From: Campylorhamphus procurvoides
Taxonomy: Eukaryota > Chordata > Aves > Passeriformes > Dendrocolaptidae
NCBI GenBank assembly: GCA_013396655.1
Contig: WBMV01007712.1
Coordinates: 1,054,001 to 1,118,000 of the forward strand
Reading direction: 5' to 3'
Length of the DNA: 64,000 nt
The position numbers and the translations under genes are program-made. Shown in pieces: positions 25,130-36,869 of the stretch. The stretch's first letter is position 1, and the number at the start of each line of letters is the position of its first letter. Under the pieces are notes generated by a model, which made no database searches, was not told the DNA's origin, and worked only from the letters and a program-made list of their open reading frames with translations.

Positions 25130-26350
25130 AGACTGAGATTTAATTAGATTTTTTTTTTTGTTCCATTTGCTTCACAGATCATGTACAAGTTGCCCTATAA
25201 CACAAGGCCTGTAGTGGGTAATTTAGTGACCATGCCAGAGATAAAAACACAAAATAATTGAAAACAAAGCATGACACTCACTGTTCCTTTTAGAATGCCT
25301 ACTTTAAAATATTACTTTATAGTATCAGATCCCTTTTCACACCCCATAATTTCTAATGAATTACTTTAATCACAGCTGCATTAACAACATGCCTAGGGCA
25401 GATAGGTAGATACACATATCTAATGGCCTAATTCATGAGGAAACTGATTGCAGAGAAGAAGAGGAATTTCATCAGCTCAGATCCTAATCAAAGAAAAGGT
25501 CAAGTTTCCTGTAGCTGTAAGTCAATTGTAGAAATGATTAAAAGTGCATCCACCTGCCTGGTAGGTGCTCCCACTCCCCCTCCAGCCCTCCCCTCCGCCC
25601 GGCTCCTCTCCTTGTCCTCTGAGGGAATCAGGTGCCTGCCAGCAATTAGCCTTAATGAGCCAATAGTACTTTCCTGAGAGGGATGTTGAGAAGCCTAATT
25701 GCAGAAAGCAAGCGTGGAGGCTCTGCCTGCCTGAGACAGAGCTGGAACTCCTGGCCTGCCAGGTAGCCTGCAAAGCACAAAGGTACAGCAAAATCTGGTA
25801 AGAATGCCAATCTTTTGTAGCCTTCCTGGAAACTAAAGGGCAGAGCACTTGCAAAATGCTAAGTGTCCTGAGCACGGACAGCTTCATTTGTACTTTGGGT
25901 GCTGATGTCTGCTCCCAGCTTTGACTGACTTGCTCTCCAGCTGAAGCACTAACATTTGCACTGAAACCAACGCCTTGTATTTGACTTTTGCCGACAGTTT
26001 GTAATGTAGGTACATTAATTACACTGTAGTTAATCTGATTACAATATGATTCTAATTTTGATGTCTGTAATTACTACCATTTCATACAGCTAAAAGCTTA
26101 ATTTAATGCCTGAATTACTTTTAATTACCTCTTAAGTTCCTTACTTTCATATTTAATACATGCACTTACCACAAAATCCTACTATCAGAAGATTAACTTA
26201 ATTACCTTATTTTCAAGTGAACTTCTATTCTTGGGCAATTCTTAGTGATCTGTGTGCTCACATCTTTAATTAGTCTTTGGCACATTATGAACTTCTGTGT
26301 TAAGAATGCACCTCTTCAATTGCTTTCTTGTATCTGGTAATTGCAACCAG
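25130..26350. promoter_or_regulatory. Candidate developmental enhancer / conserved non-coding cluster
   Basis: About 1.2 kb dense in homeodomain-type cores: TAATTA-like sites near 26,015, 26,068, 26,123 and 26,201, CAATTAG near 25,644, and CTAATTC/CTAATTG near 25,429 and 25,695. TTAATGAG occurs near 25,652 and TTAATCACAGCTGCATTAA, including a CAGCTG E-box, near 25,368. Two E-box-like ACCTG/AGGTG sites flank CCTGGT near 25,550-25,567, beside a C-rich patch to about 25,620. Sequence is non-repetitive throughout. Such clustering of homeobox and E-box sites in a gene-poor A+T-rich region is typical of enhancers of developmental regulator genes. Which gene it would serve cannot be told from this window. 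The minus frame 25,522-25,887 (121 codons) has no protein features. Confidence 0.4.
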
Positions 26351-29060
26351 ATTTCAAACTTGCTTCTGGAGTTACATGTGTGGCAGGAATGACAGGGATT
26401 CAGTTTGATACAGTGCTCACCATATAACAAAACCTGACTGAAATCACCAGTACAGCAGCAGAAAGATTTTATCAGGCTCCTGTTTCCTGAGTTCTGTAAA
26501 GAGTATAGTCGAGAAATAAATCACATACACACAGTTCCACCAACAGATGCTGTGTAGTTTCCTCATACATTTCTAAACTTCATTAAAGTTAATTGCTCTT
26601 CATTGTACAAGCTATCGTAACACACAATTGCTCCAATAAGTTTAATGTTAATAAAAGACTTCACTCAACCTCAGGGGCAAAATCCACATCTAACCCACTT
26701 CACTTGAGTGGACCTGATCACACCTGCTCAGAGCAGAATTCATTTCAAAACCAGCAGGGTCCTCAACGAGCATTAAATGAAGGTTCTTGCCAGACCTCCA
26801 AGGCAACAGACAGAAATGACATCAACCCCCTCGAAAACTTGCATAGTAGTAATAATGTCATCCACTCATTCCAAAATTCTGAGCAGATAACAGAATAATT
26901 GGATTTGAAACTCACTGTCACTTTTCAGATTAGGGGAAGGACTGTTATAATTATTTTTGACTGGACATAAAATAATTTTGAGAAATTAATGCACTACAGG
27001 TTAAAATACTGTAGGCGCCTTTGAATAATAAGAAGCAGTAGCTCTTATTAAGTTCAGTAAAATACTTTCCATTCATGGGATTTGGATTTACCTTGCAGTC
27101 TCTGAAAGCAGAAATAGACATCAATAGACTAAAATATTGTAAAATAATCCATGTGCTTCATGGTGAAGGCTAGTGGGTACTATGCATTTTTCTATCTATT
27201 ACAAGTTCTTGTTTCATACTGAAGCACTAGAAACAAGCATAATATGTATAAATATTTTCCATTAAGTGATTAAAATAAGTAGTAAAGCACAAAAAAAGCT
27301 CATTTTTTCCTAGTAGATTGTCTGAGATGTATACAAATTTAATGTCCAAATGCTGAATAGCAATCTGTTTATCCAATCTTATCAGTTAGCTGTTGTAAAA
27401 CCTGAGATGAGCAGCACTAGGCACTTTATGTGTAGGTAGAGAACAAGCGACTCTGGGCAGAGAGAGTGTGACAGCTCCACATGAGTTGTTCCCTTGACTG
27501 GCAACATTGTGCAAATGGGTAAAGTACCAGCTTAGAAGTCAAGTTTAGTGGTAACTACTACGAAGAGATATGATTTTGTGCAATATAAAGAGGAAATCTC
27601 ATGTCACTACAGCTCACTACAAAACCAAATGAGGTTGGCTTCTTTACACAGAGAATACCCTCAATTCTGAGTGAGGTCAACAGGAACAGCAAGTACTTCT
27701 CCCTTCAGAAAACCTGCTCAAACTTGTGAGCCAGTAATATACAGATAAAATTTATGCTTAAAGAATGGAAAAATCTCAGAAAAGCAACATTCTCAGTTCT
27801 TTTGTTTCCTTTTCTGTTTGGTGACCAGCATAATGTGAGCACAGCGATGAAACATGTTTGATGACAAACTCGGCTCAGCTATTCAAATCCCTTGCATACA
27901 GCATTCCTGATAAGTTAAGGATCTGAAATTGCTTAACCAGTGTTAATGTGTAAGTTAATTGAAGGTCTTCTATGAATCCATATACACTGCTGAAGATTGA
28001 TTAAAATAGCTGTATGAAAGGTACCCAAAGCCAATGCTCTTTCGCACTGTCGATTAGTTTCTTGATGAGATTCCAGAAAGAGAGAGAAATTAAGAAGCAA
28101 AATGGCATTGAAAAGAAAAATCCAATGATGCAATTTAAGCACAAATGCTCTTCTCCATAGCACACACTGGCTCTTTCTCTGCGTATATCTGTGTGTACAC
28201 ATCATATCTAGAGACAATGCCCTTGTAGCTCTTCATGCACTTCACTCTTCAGATATTGCCCAAAGCAAATAAAGAGTGATGATGCTACAGGACACCACAG
28301 GCTATAAAGTTGTCTCCTGGCAATTTTTTGATTTATGCAGTGCTACTAATCTATTGCATAAAACCAACAAACTTTTAACATGCTTTATCTGTTCTGTGAT
28401 ATCAGAAATGTGGGGGTTTTATAGAATTTACAGGTTTAGGGTTTTTTTAAACAGTGCCTAGAGTTCTTTTCTGGGGTGCCTACTTTTTTATTAAGTAGTT
28501 CATCCTAGTTCTTTTTTGGGAGCACCAACTAATTTTATTTTGTGAAACCTTTATGAAAACATCAATAAGTGACAGGACAAGAGTAAAAAAGTGTCCAACT
28601 ATTCTCTGTGTGTCTTTTTCATCTTGATGTTGACCCTCTAACCAACAGCTTGCATAGCTCATCATCACACACAATTTGTCAATGTTTCTAATACTTGTTT
28701 ACTTAGTAGTTCAAACAATAGCTTTCATATTTTCTAATTAATCTGTTGCCTAACAACCCTCATTTGATATGAATAGCTAGAACATCACTGGCCTCTTTGT
28801 ACTGGGTTTGTGAATCCGCTTCCTCATGAGAAAACAAGATGTATTATGATGACTGGTCAAAATTATATCCTGGATTCAACTCTTCAGGCCTGAAGCACAG
28901 AATTGAGTTGGGTTTTTTTCATTAGAAGATGACAAAGGTGAGAGATGGATGTTGCATCAGGCATAGGTATTCTTTATAATAAATCCTGCCTATAGCAGTT
29001 GAAAAGAAATACTGATCTCTGCTGGAAGTTTCAGGGTCCTACTGTAAAAAAAATCATAAT
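26351..29060. other. A+T-rich non-coding stretch, no gene seen
   Basis: I see no gene, RNA or transposon. Open frames are at most about 100 codons (26,593-26,898 plus, 27,933-28,217 minus) and featureless. A short G/T patch (GTGGGGGTTTT, TTTAGGGTTTTTTT) lies near 28,410-28,450. Confidence 0.7.
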
Positions 29061-29289
29061 CTGTAGTGACAGTACAAGGGGGAATGGCTTCAGACTGAGA
29101 GCCTGGTGAGTGCTGGCACAGGTCACCCAGAGAAGCTGTGGATGTCCCATCCCTGGAAGTGTTCAAGGCTAGGTTGGATGGGGCTCTGAGCAACCTGGGC
29201 TTGTGGAAGGTGTTCTTGCTCATGTCAGGGTGTTGAGACAAAATGATCTTTAAGGTCATTTCCAACCTAAACCTTTCTATGATTCTATT
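29061..29289 (+). mobile_element. CR1 LINE, 3' end fragment with internal deletion
   Basis: The stretch carries CR1 landmarks in order. ACAAGGGGGAATGGCTTCAG is followed by GCTGGCACAGGTCACCCAGA, then AGAAGCTGTGGATG and CATCCCTGGAAGTGTTCAAG. The last landmarks are AGGTTGGATGGGGCTCTGAG, CAACCTGG and the terminal TTCCAACC...TTCTATGATTCTATT, the ATTCTATG-type repeat at which CR1 ends. Between the GGCTTCAG and GCTGGCACAGG landmarks, about 60 bp or so that I expect from CR1 3' tails is missing, so this copy has an internal deletion. Only the 3' untranslated tail and perhaps the very end of the reading frame remain. The reverse transcriptase is absent and the copy is inactive. No simple target duplication is expected for CR1. 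Confidence 0.93.
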
Positions 29290-29739
29290 ATAATAGAACA
29301 GAAAAGGAAGACTCTTATAAAGGTGCTTAATATTCCAGGTATCTGTGGAACCATATTTCAATTATGATTCCACCAACTGCAACCTTTCTGTTCTCATTGG
29401 CAGTAGCTTGAACATCAGGACATGGAAAATACTCTTTTTTAAATACACACACATTATGTACACACAGCACATGGACATACTACTTTGCTCATGAATTCTA
29501 AATGACAATTTCATTTGCTTGTATACATAGAAATGTTGTAGAAATAAATAAATACCAACAGTGCAACTTGTACCTTCTTTTCAACAGAGCTAAATTTCAC
29601 AGGTATTACATAGCTTATTCAGGTCATCTTTTGTGTGGCTTTTTAGTGGATATAAGCCTTATAGCTGACTCAAAAATAATCAGTGGAGGACATAAAACAC
29701 ACATAGGATTAGGTTAAAAAGAAAAAAATCACAAAACTA

Positions 29740-30110
29740 TATATCCCAAATTATCTCTCAGCATTTCATTAGCTTAATGGAGAACATTAAACAAATAGTA
29801 TTAATGGAAATACTAATTTATTTGCAGGAGTATAGTTATCACAAAAACAATTCCCTCATTTTTAATGTGCTATGGTATTTTTAATTAGGTTTGAATGTTT
29901 AACTACATTCCATAAATCCTTTTGCTTATGCAGGCCATGAATTTTTAAATTAGATTTGATTTCTTTAGGTAACTACTTTCTGCAAACCATATTCATATTC
30001 AAATTTAAATTTAGGAAATGAATGAATACACTAGCTTGAAATGATGCATTTTGCTTGATGCTACTACCTTGCTGTCCAACATTTTGTGAAGGACACAGAG
30101 CAAATTTTAA
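29740..30110. promoter_or_regulatory. Possible conserved non-coding element (weak)
   Basis: A non-repetitive A+T-rich run with repeated homeodomain-type cores (ATTAATGG twice near 29,775 and 29,801, TAATTAGG near 29,882, AAATTAGATTTG near 29,946) and ATTCATATTCAAATTTAAAT near 29,990. The texture suggests constraint, but no alignment was possible. Confidence 0.25.
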
Positions 30111-30589
30111 ATCTCCAGACATGGGATGTTCTTAAATAAGCAGATGAGAGATGGTTCACCTAAAAAGAGTGAACTGAAAAGTGAATCCCTATATGGTTGT
30201 TCCATACAAAACACCACTGTATCAATTTCTTTTGCAGTTTGTAATTTAAAATTGCTAAATGCTAAAAGCCCACACTTTTCACCTTTTCATATGGTGAGTC
30301 GTAATTGATTACTGATCTTCCATATGATTATTCACACCCTTTATCTACGTCAATAAGCATTTTAAGAACCAGACAATGTTTACAAACAAGCATGTGCTTA
30401 ATCCTCAGAATGAGGTCTTATGTTTGCAAATAAAGTCAATTTCTTTGAAGCCCCACTGAAATAAACTGTTTACCTCCCCAAGGTCCTATTGCTCGTTCAC
30501 ATAATCTGACAAATATTTATGAGAAAACAATTACACAGGAAAAAAAAGGTGTTTCTAGTTTTAAAACAGAATATATTTCATCAGCAATC

Positions 30590-31000
30590 TGGCTGAATAT
30601 AGTCCCAACCTTATTATACTCCAACAGGTTATGTAAATAAAATATCATGGCCACTTTTGTTTAGGGCCAATCAAAAGAGTCTCCTTACTCTACAGAATAA
30701 TTAAAAGGGAAAAAATTCTTATTTTTTATTCAAAATTTCAATTCTTCACAATGGATTTTTGAAGTAGAATCAAGTGACCATTTACATTTTGTTCTGATTG
30801 TAATCAATCACCCTCTGTTTTGTCACATCAAAGATTGATGAGAAAAATAAAAACATCACTATTTCCCATGGAAGCTGAAATCACCTTTCCTGTGAATATT
30901 TACTTATTTTACTAAAACATGGTTTAATGGGAAATTTTGTGCTTTATGTATTTAGATAAGCAATCACTTTTCTGTAAATACATGACTAAAAATACTTGCT
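30590..31000. promoter_or_regulatory. Possible conserved non-coding element (weak)
   Basis: Contains GGCCAATCAAAAG, TTGTAATCAATCACC, TCACATCAAAGATTGATGAG (an LEF/TCF-like CATCAAAG) and GGTTTAATGGG within 400 bp of unique sequence. Paired ATCAATCA and TGATTG-type motifs are common in PBX/MEIS/HOX-type enhancers. Function is inferred from motif texture only. Confidence 0.25.
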
Positions 31001-31499
31001 TGTCATGCTCCAAATTGCCTTCCGTCAGCAACTATTTCAATTTGCAGCATTTTAAAAGTACCACCTGAGATTTTCTTAACTCAGTGACATATGGAGTTAC
31101 GCTTTTAATGCTAGAAATGACAGAATTCATGTTATTATTTTCAAATATAGCAAAGTTAGAGGCACACAGACATGATCTATTTTTCATATCAGTGTTACAA
31201 TGTGTATGGAACTTCGCCACTTTCAGCTACTGGAGATGACCTGGGAGGGAAGTAAATGCGTTATATTCTGGTTTAATATAATTTACTGAATTTCTCTTTC
31301 CTTTGTGACTAAAATGTCATCTGTTTTCTTACAGATAGAGGAGACTGCACCTTCAGAGCCTTCTCCCTTCTTAATGATCATGTCTGTACAGAGAAATACT
31401 GGCATTTCCAGATATGCATTCTCAGTTACCATTCCACATTTCTTTGCTGACAGATCAACATGATAATACTGAACTCAAGAGGTAATTACAGAGTGACAA

Positions 31500-31790
31500 G
31501 TTGTATGATTGAAGTGCTGGTTTAGCCAATTATTTCCACAGCAATGCTAGGCTTATATTTCATATCCAAACCACATTAAATTCTGCTGTTTGGTCTCCTG
31601 TTACACTCCAGCTTGTGCTAGTTCACTTGTCTTTTATCTCCCAGTCTCCCAGCTGATGAGATGGGTCACATGATATATTTATCAAGCTAAAGAATCTTGG
31701 TTTAGGTAATTTAACATAATGAAGCCTGGCTGCATGCTAGTTTATCATTAGGGTTCTATCTTACCAATGATATATTGCACCGTAAAAAAT
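31500..31790. promoter_or_regulatory. Possible conserved non-coding element (weak)
   Basis: A unique sequence stretch with GCCAATTATTTCC, CACATTAAATTC, CAGCTGATGAG and GGTAATTTAACATAATGAAG. No repeats or homopolymers interrupt it. Homeodomain-type and E-box cores lie close together, but the signal is weaker than at 25.1-26.35 kb. Confidence 0.22.
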
Positions 31791-33290
31791 TCAGATGGTT
31801 CAATGTAATGCTGCATTTTGTTGATACAAGTCACAGTAATGATTAAATTGCTGATATATGACCAGAAGAACATTATATTGGGTCTGGTCCAATTCTGCTT
31901 TAAGCCCTTCACTGACAATCTCACAAGAGATTCCTATGGTTACTGGCATCCTCCTCAAACATATCTCTATTTGCTGCAGAACATGCTTTTTCTGTTCTTC
32001 TCTTTCTTAGTTTCCTCATATTTTATTTTTTTTTCCTTCTGTGTCACATTCTTTTATCTCCATAATCTTCACATATGACCAGATTCAAATTCCAAGTCCA
32101 TGGGGAGTCCAGCACTTACATGGCAGGATATATTACAACATCTGTCTTTACTCTCTATACTCTGTATTCCCTTTATTACTTCACTCTACTGAGGAAAATT
32201 ACTAACAAACTTTTCCAACTCTGACCTTCTGGTTTTTCCAAAAGAAATTCAGTTTTCTAAGTCAATAACTTTCTAATAACAAATTCAAGCTCAGTGAAGT
32301 CACAAGCAGAGCTAAGTGAACAAGTCACAAGAAGGACAGGGGAGTTTGTGTGACAAGGTGGGGCTCCCCCATGTGAAGGACTTCAAGCCAGGTTACACCT
32401 TTTGAGGTACCAGCTGATGGCAAAAGCCTTACCTGTCTCTGTGCAAGTCAAATAAGCCCATATTCCACAAGGATCTACAGGACTGAGGAGGATTTGCAAA
32501 CCTGTGAAATTTTAGTCCCTGGGACAGAGGAGATGAATGCATTTTAAAACCACAGCACTACAGGAAAGAGAATTTTTAAAAGGATACAAGAAGTATTTAG
32601 GACACATGGAAAAGCCATTAAGCCCAGGAAAGTTCAATTTATTCTCTTATACGCTACAAACATCTCTAATGATTTCCTGAATGACCACTCTGTTTTTGCC
32701 TGCAATCTTGCTGGCTGGAAAGTAGTACATTTGTAACTTTTAAAATATAATCTCTATAAATGCCTCATTATCCTATTATGTACATTAGGCTAGTAACACT
32801 AACTTGAAAAGACATTACCTACACCATTTAAAATGTCATATATTTTAACTGAGATTTCCTAAACTGGCTATGCTTTGTAGCCCCCCTAGCACAAATGACC
32901 TTTTTCCTTTTTAAAATCTGGAATCAGTGTAATTGCTACTCTTTCCAATTTTTAAGTACTACAAGGTATTTTTGCAATATTTAGAATATACCTGATCTAT
33001 TCTAAAGTGCACTACTACCAGAGAAAGCTCATCCCATAATTAAACTTCTGATCTTCCCTTTCAATTGCATGCTCTAGAATTAGACTTGATTTGAGTAGAT
33101 CTCTCTGAGATTTTAAAATAAATTTCCTTTGTTTTGTACTAAATTATACTATATTTGATTTCATTTTTTTCCTATTACTGGACTTTAATAATACTCATGT
33201 AACATATAATTGGTTTTCCTCAAAAATGTATAGACAAGGATAGAAAAAAATATTTGCATGCTATTATTGTAAGTGGCTAGAAAAGTTACA

Positions 33291-33304
33291 ATCACAATTG
33301 TGAT
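33291..33304. repeat. 14-bp perfect palindrome
   Basis: ATCACAATTGTGAT is its own reverse complement. It contains a CAATTG E-box core. Palindromes of this length are expected a few times in 64 kb by chance, so this may mean nothing. Confidence 0.8.
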
Positions 33305-33510
33305 ATCTTCTGAAATACTTTGCTAAGACAGTTTTTGCATTTTAGCACAACTTCTCTAGTTTTAACAGGTGGACAATAGTGATGAGGCCAGAGGCAAAAT
33401 CAGTATCTACATAATACCATTCCTGACCTACAAAATTACTTTATTACTTGAGTGCAGATACTGAGTGAATGGAATATCCTTTTCTCTGATTTGCTGTGCA
33501 GGTACACTAT

Positions 33511-33640
33511 TTATATATATAAATTATTACTGGAAAATGCTTAAAAACATAGACACCTTGCCTTATATATATAGAAATAGTAATTATTAGAAAGAGTGTG
33601 CATGTGTATATGCACACACATGTACACACATCTTACATAT
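33511..33640. repeat. Cluster of short TA and TG/CA microsatellites
   Basis: TTATATATATAAATT (33,511-33,525), CTTATATATATAG (33,562-33,574) and a TGTGCATGTGTATATGCACA / CACATGTACACACA stretch (33,595-33,640). The last part is alternating purine-pyrimidine and partly self-complementary. Confidence 0.75.
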
Positions 33641-35419
33641 TTTATACATAAGCACCTGCCATTACTTATTTACTACAAAGTAATTCTCTTGGTTTCAGAT
33701 TCCAGTGCCTGCTTGTGGTTGGACTGTACCAATGGCAGTGGGAAAGAGGTCACAGCTGCCTTTGTGAGCAAACTCAGTACCTTCTGCTCTGCAAATTTCA
33801 CAACACAGCTCTAGACAGCAACTTAACTAATGCAGGAAGCTATAATTTTATACATTAACTAAAACTGGAGAGCCAGAAAAAGTAAAAGGTATCCAGGATT
33901 AAACACATACTGTCCTGTTCCCCAATATCACTTTACTTTCTTATTGGTGTCCTGTCCTCATTTGACTGATCTTTTGGCAGAAAATTTTTCTACACTGAAC
34001 ATCTAACATTCTAAATAAAAGTAAAATCATTATTTATTTATTGCAGTTAGGCAGAAAATGGTTGTTTGGGGGTTTTTAAACTGTGATTTAGGTGAATGTG
34101 ACTAATCAATGTAACAATATAAAAGTTATTAAAACTGACCATCTCTAATTGACTTATGTGCTGTTGCTGCTCTTTGCAAATCTCTGCACACTCCCCAACT
34201 GCTCAGGACACTGCAAGTTTTTGGGATGTGTATTTTGTTTAATACAGGGTAACAGCCATGGAGGTCCAAGATTTCACATTTATCACACCGTGCTCACTTG
34301 GTATTTGATCAAGATATCAGTGAAAGAATGTAAATCCTTATCTACAAAGGACAGTATAAACGCTTTGGTATAAAGGGAATTTCCTGGAGAAAACCTGGCA
34401 ACTGTCACCAAACCAAGGACTTCCTGTTCCATGCAAGAAAAAGAACAAAACCCCTGATCTGGACTGCCTTGTCCACAGTTGTTTGACTGCTCACAAACCT
34501 GTACTGGGTCCTTACAGATGTCTAACGAGGATATAAAGATGGGCCATTTTGGATTAAAATGCCTATATAGTCTATCTTTGGAACATGTACTTATATTTTC
34601 CCCTTAATTCTGCACAAAACAACAGCATAGATTCCTGGGAAGTGCACATGGATGATATATTGCTCAGTGTTGCTGCAGCAGCTGCCAACAGGCAACAGTG
34701 CAGCCCTTCCAGGTAAGGACACAAATACCATAAAAGTGGCTTTGGGACTCTACTGGCACCCTTTTTCATTCCTTCATACTGTCAAAGTGACTTAGAGGCT
34801 GGGCAGTGTTAGGAGACTACAGGACAGTCCTTTGGGGGATATGCAGTGTATCTGAAAGGACCATAAGAAAGAGCCAGGAAAATTTATTTGGACCAACAAG
34901 AGAAAAATTTAATTCCTCTCTCTTCTACAGGTAGGAAAAAGGGCTCCAGTTTCTGTAGTGTCCATGATCAGCATTTTCTGACAATATTCTGGATTTTTAT
35001 GCATCAGCAACCAGAGGAAAGTTTCTGAGAAAATAAAAATTATTGTATTACTAGAAATATACACAATATTTTTAACTACAGCTGTGGTTTGAGGGCTGAC
35101 CTTCAAGTCACTATTTATGAACAAAAAAAAGGCATGACTTATTTCCATGAAGTCTGTACATCTCTCTATCTCAGAGGAATTTAGCAGAAATCCATAAATT
35201 AGTTCTTTGATACTTTTATCAGACACTGTTCCCATCATTTATCACCAGCAGGGCTACAAACAGCAGCAGTCTGGAAACCTGTTTAATCAAAGCAATCTTC
35301 TGTCTTAACTAACATTTGTAAGCAATGTATTAAATGCTTTGAAACTCACAAGAACATCTGGTCCCAAAAGTGACAAACAGGCTTCTAGGGTTTTTTTGCT
35401 CTGAATTTGTACTAGTGGG

Positions 35420-35512
35420 AAAAAAAAAAAAAAAGACAAAAAACCAAACCAAGGACCGAAGAAACCAACCAACGAACCAACAATCTCCCCAAAAACCTCA
35501 AACCAAAACTAC
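35420..35512. repeat. Poly-A run passing into a CCAA/A-C-rich tract
   Basis: Fifteen A (35,420-35,434) are followed by about 75 bp that is nearly all A and C, including CCAACCAACGAACCAAC (35,465-35,481) and CCCCAAAAACC. This is the longest A/C tract in the window. It could be the decayed tail of an old retroposon, but no element body was recognised upstream. Confidence 0.75.
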
Positions 35513-35690
35513 TTTTAAAGCTAGAGAAACAAATAGACTTCAATGAGCCAACAGAGTCTCTCATGGTCTCTCATTCTCAGTTTTACTTTGAGCCAAGGAA
35601 CTTTAGGAAAGTAGGAAAAAGAGATGAGGCTCTGATGTGCTTCAACAATTCTTCAGATGTTATCACAGTATCTGAAAGACTAAGACCATA

Positions 35691-35733
35691 AATAAAGAAG
35701 CCAATGAGAATAAAATAAAGAAGCCAATGAGAA
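35691..35733. repeat. Tandem duplication of a 23-bp unit containing CCAAT
   Basis: AATAAAGAAGCCAATGAGAA occurs at 35,691-35,710 and again, identically, at 35,714-35,733, a period of 23 bp. Twenty identical bases imply a recent local duplication. Each copy carries CCAAT, the core recognised by NF-Y, but a promoter is not otherwise evident. Confidence 0.9.
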
Positions 35734-36151
35734 GCAATGTTTTCCTTAACAAAACATTTTATAAATGGGGAAAAAAAGAACATGTTTATTTCAAATTTTC
35801 ATTACACAAACGTCTCATGGGATTTTAATGCTTAGAACTTGGGATGGAGGCCAGGTTTTTCTACTTATCAAATTTCAATCCCCAACTACAATCAAACTTT
35901 CCCAAAAGGAGACTTGAACACAACCTCTGACAGGAGGAGCAGGTGGGTATAAGTTTCATAAGTGTAAGAACGTGATATCTGATCAGACCAGAGCAGGACT
36001 TTTGCTAAAGACTGCAGCAGAGTGCTGTGAATAAATTCCACTGCCCTTCCCACTTGGTAAGGCAGCAGGGAACACAATCCCATGCCTTTATAGAACTATG
36101 ACACTGCCCAGCTTGGCTTGTCAGGCACTCAGTGTGGACAGCACATTGATA

Positions 36152-36183
36152 TGTTGATATGCAGCACCCTGCATATATCAACA
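36152..36183. repeat. Short hairpin-forming inverted repeat
   Basis: TGTTGATATGCAG (36,152-36,164) is complementary to CTGCATATATCAACA (36,169-36,183) except for an extra TA in the right arm, with a 4-nt loop, CACC. Flanking A and T at 36,151 and 36,184 add one more pair. The stem is too short for a microRNA precursor. Confidence 0.8.
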
Positions 36184-36471
36184 TTCCAGAAGCCAAAGCA
36201 TTTCAAGTAAGTTGCTAATTCCTTTCCAATACAGCCAATAGTGAACATCTCAGCCTATAAAGTACATTTGTTCTAAATATCACTGCTACCAGATGTGAGC
36301 TCAACGCTGTGTCTTTTGCAGAGGAAGGAGCTTGGCATTGTTAGAATTTGATTACCTTTACACTCAGCTCCTCCAGCAGACTTCACATGAAATGAAAGCA
36401 ACACAGAGTAAACCTCTGACACCTCTCCCGATGTATTTTTCTTATGAATTGTAACACTCACAGTTATCTAA

Positions 36472-36510
36472 ATATCCATGAGATATGGATATGGATATCC
36501 ATGAGATATG
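36472..36510. repeat. Duplicated 16-bp unit around a 12-bp palindrome
   Basis: ATATCCATGAGATATG occurs at 36,472-36,487 and again at 36,495-36,510, a period of 23 bp. ATGGATATCCAT at 36,491-36,502 is a perfect palindrome made across the junction. It looks like a small local duplication. Confidence 0.85.
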
Positions 36511-36869
36511 CTGTGGCCCCATCAGCACAGTAACTGAGCAAATGATGGTCTCCACTCTCTCAAATTACAGCTCCTTCCTTTTTAGATGTACACCGTGGAA
36601 GGAAAAGGCAGAATTTTTTCAATGTAACTCCACAAAGTAGTAATGAATTATTCCAGATAGAAAGGATAGTTTCTCTTACATCTGACTCATGGCAAGACTT
36701 GCAACAGCCTTTTACACCCAAAAGGATTGTCAAAAGGAACTGGAAGCAAATGCACAAGGAACTAAATTACATCCTGCTCCAATAGAATTTCTGTTTCACC
36801 TTCAAAACTGTTTTCAGTTGTCTTTGCTCAGAGAAGAAAAAATCAAACCCTTTAAGAGCTAGAACTAAA

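Larger units (their letters stand above)
29290..35419. other. A+T-rich non-coding stretch, no gene seen; several weak conserved-element candidates
   Basis: I see no gene. Open frames are at most 109 codons (34,909-35,238 minus) and featureless. Three sub-stretches look like conserved non-coding DNA and are listed separately. Small simple repeats occur at 33,511-33,525 and 33,595-33,640, and there is a 14-bp perfect palindrome at 33,291-33,304. The rest shows nothing I can name. Confidence 0.65.

Noticed and set aside
28747..28759. GTTGCCTAACAAC as an RFX X-box
   Set aside because: The right half-site and spacing deviate from the consensus, and no promoter or gene lies nearby.
36152..36183. 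Hairpin as a microRNA precursor
   Set aside because: The stem of about 14 bp with a 4-nt loop is far shorter than a microRNA precursor.
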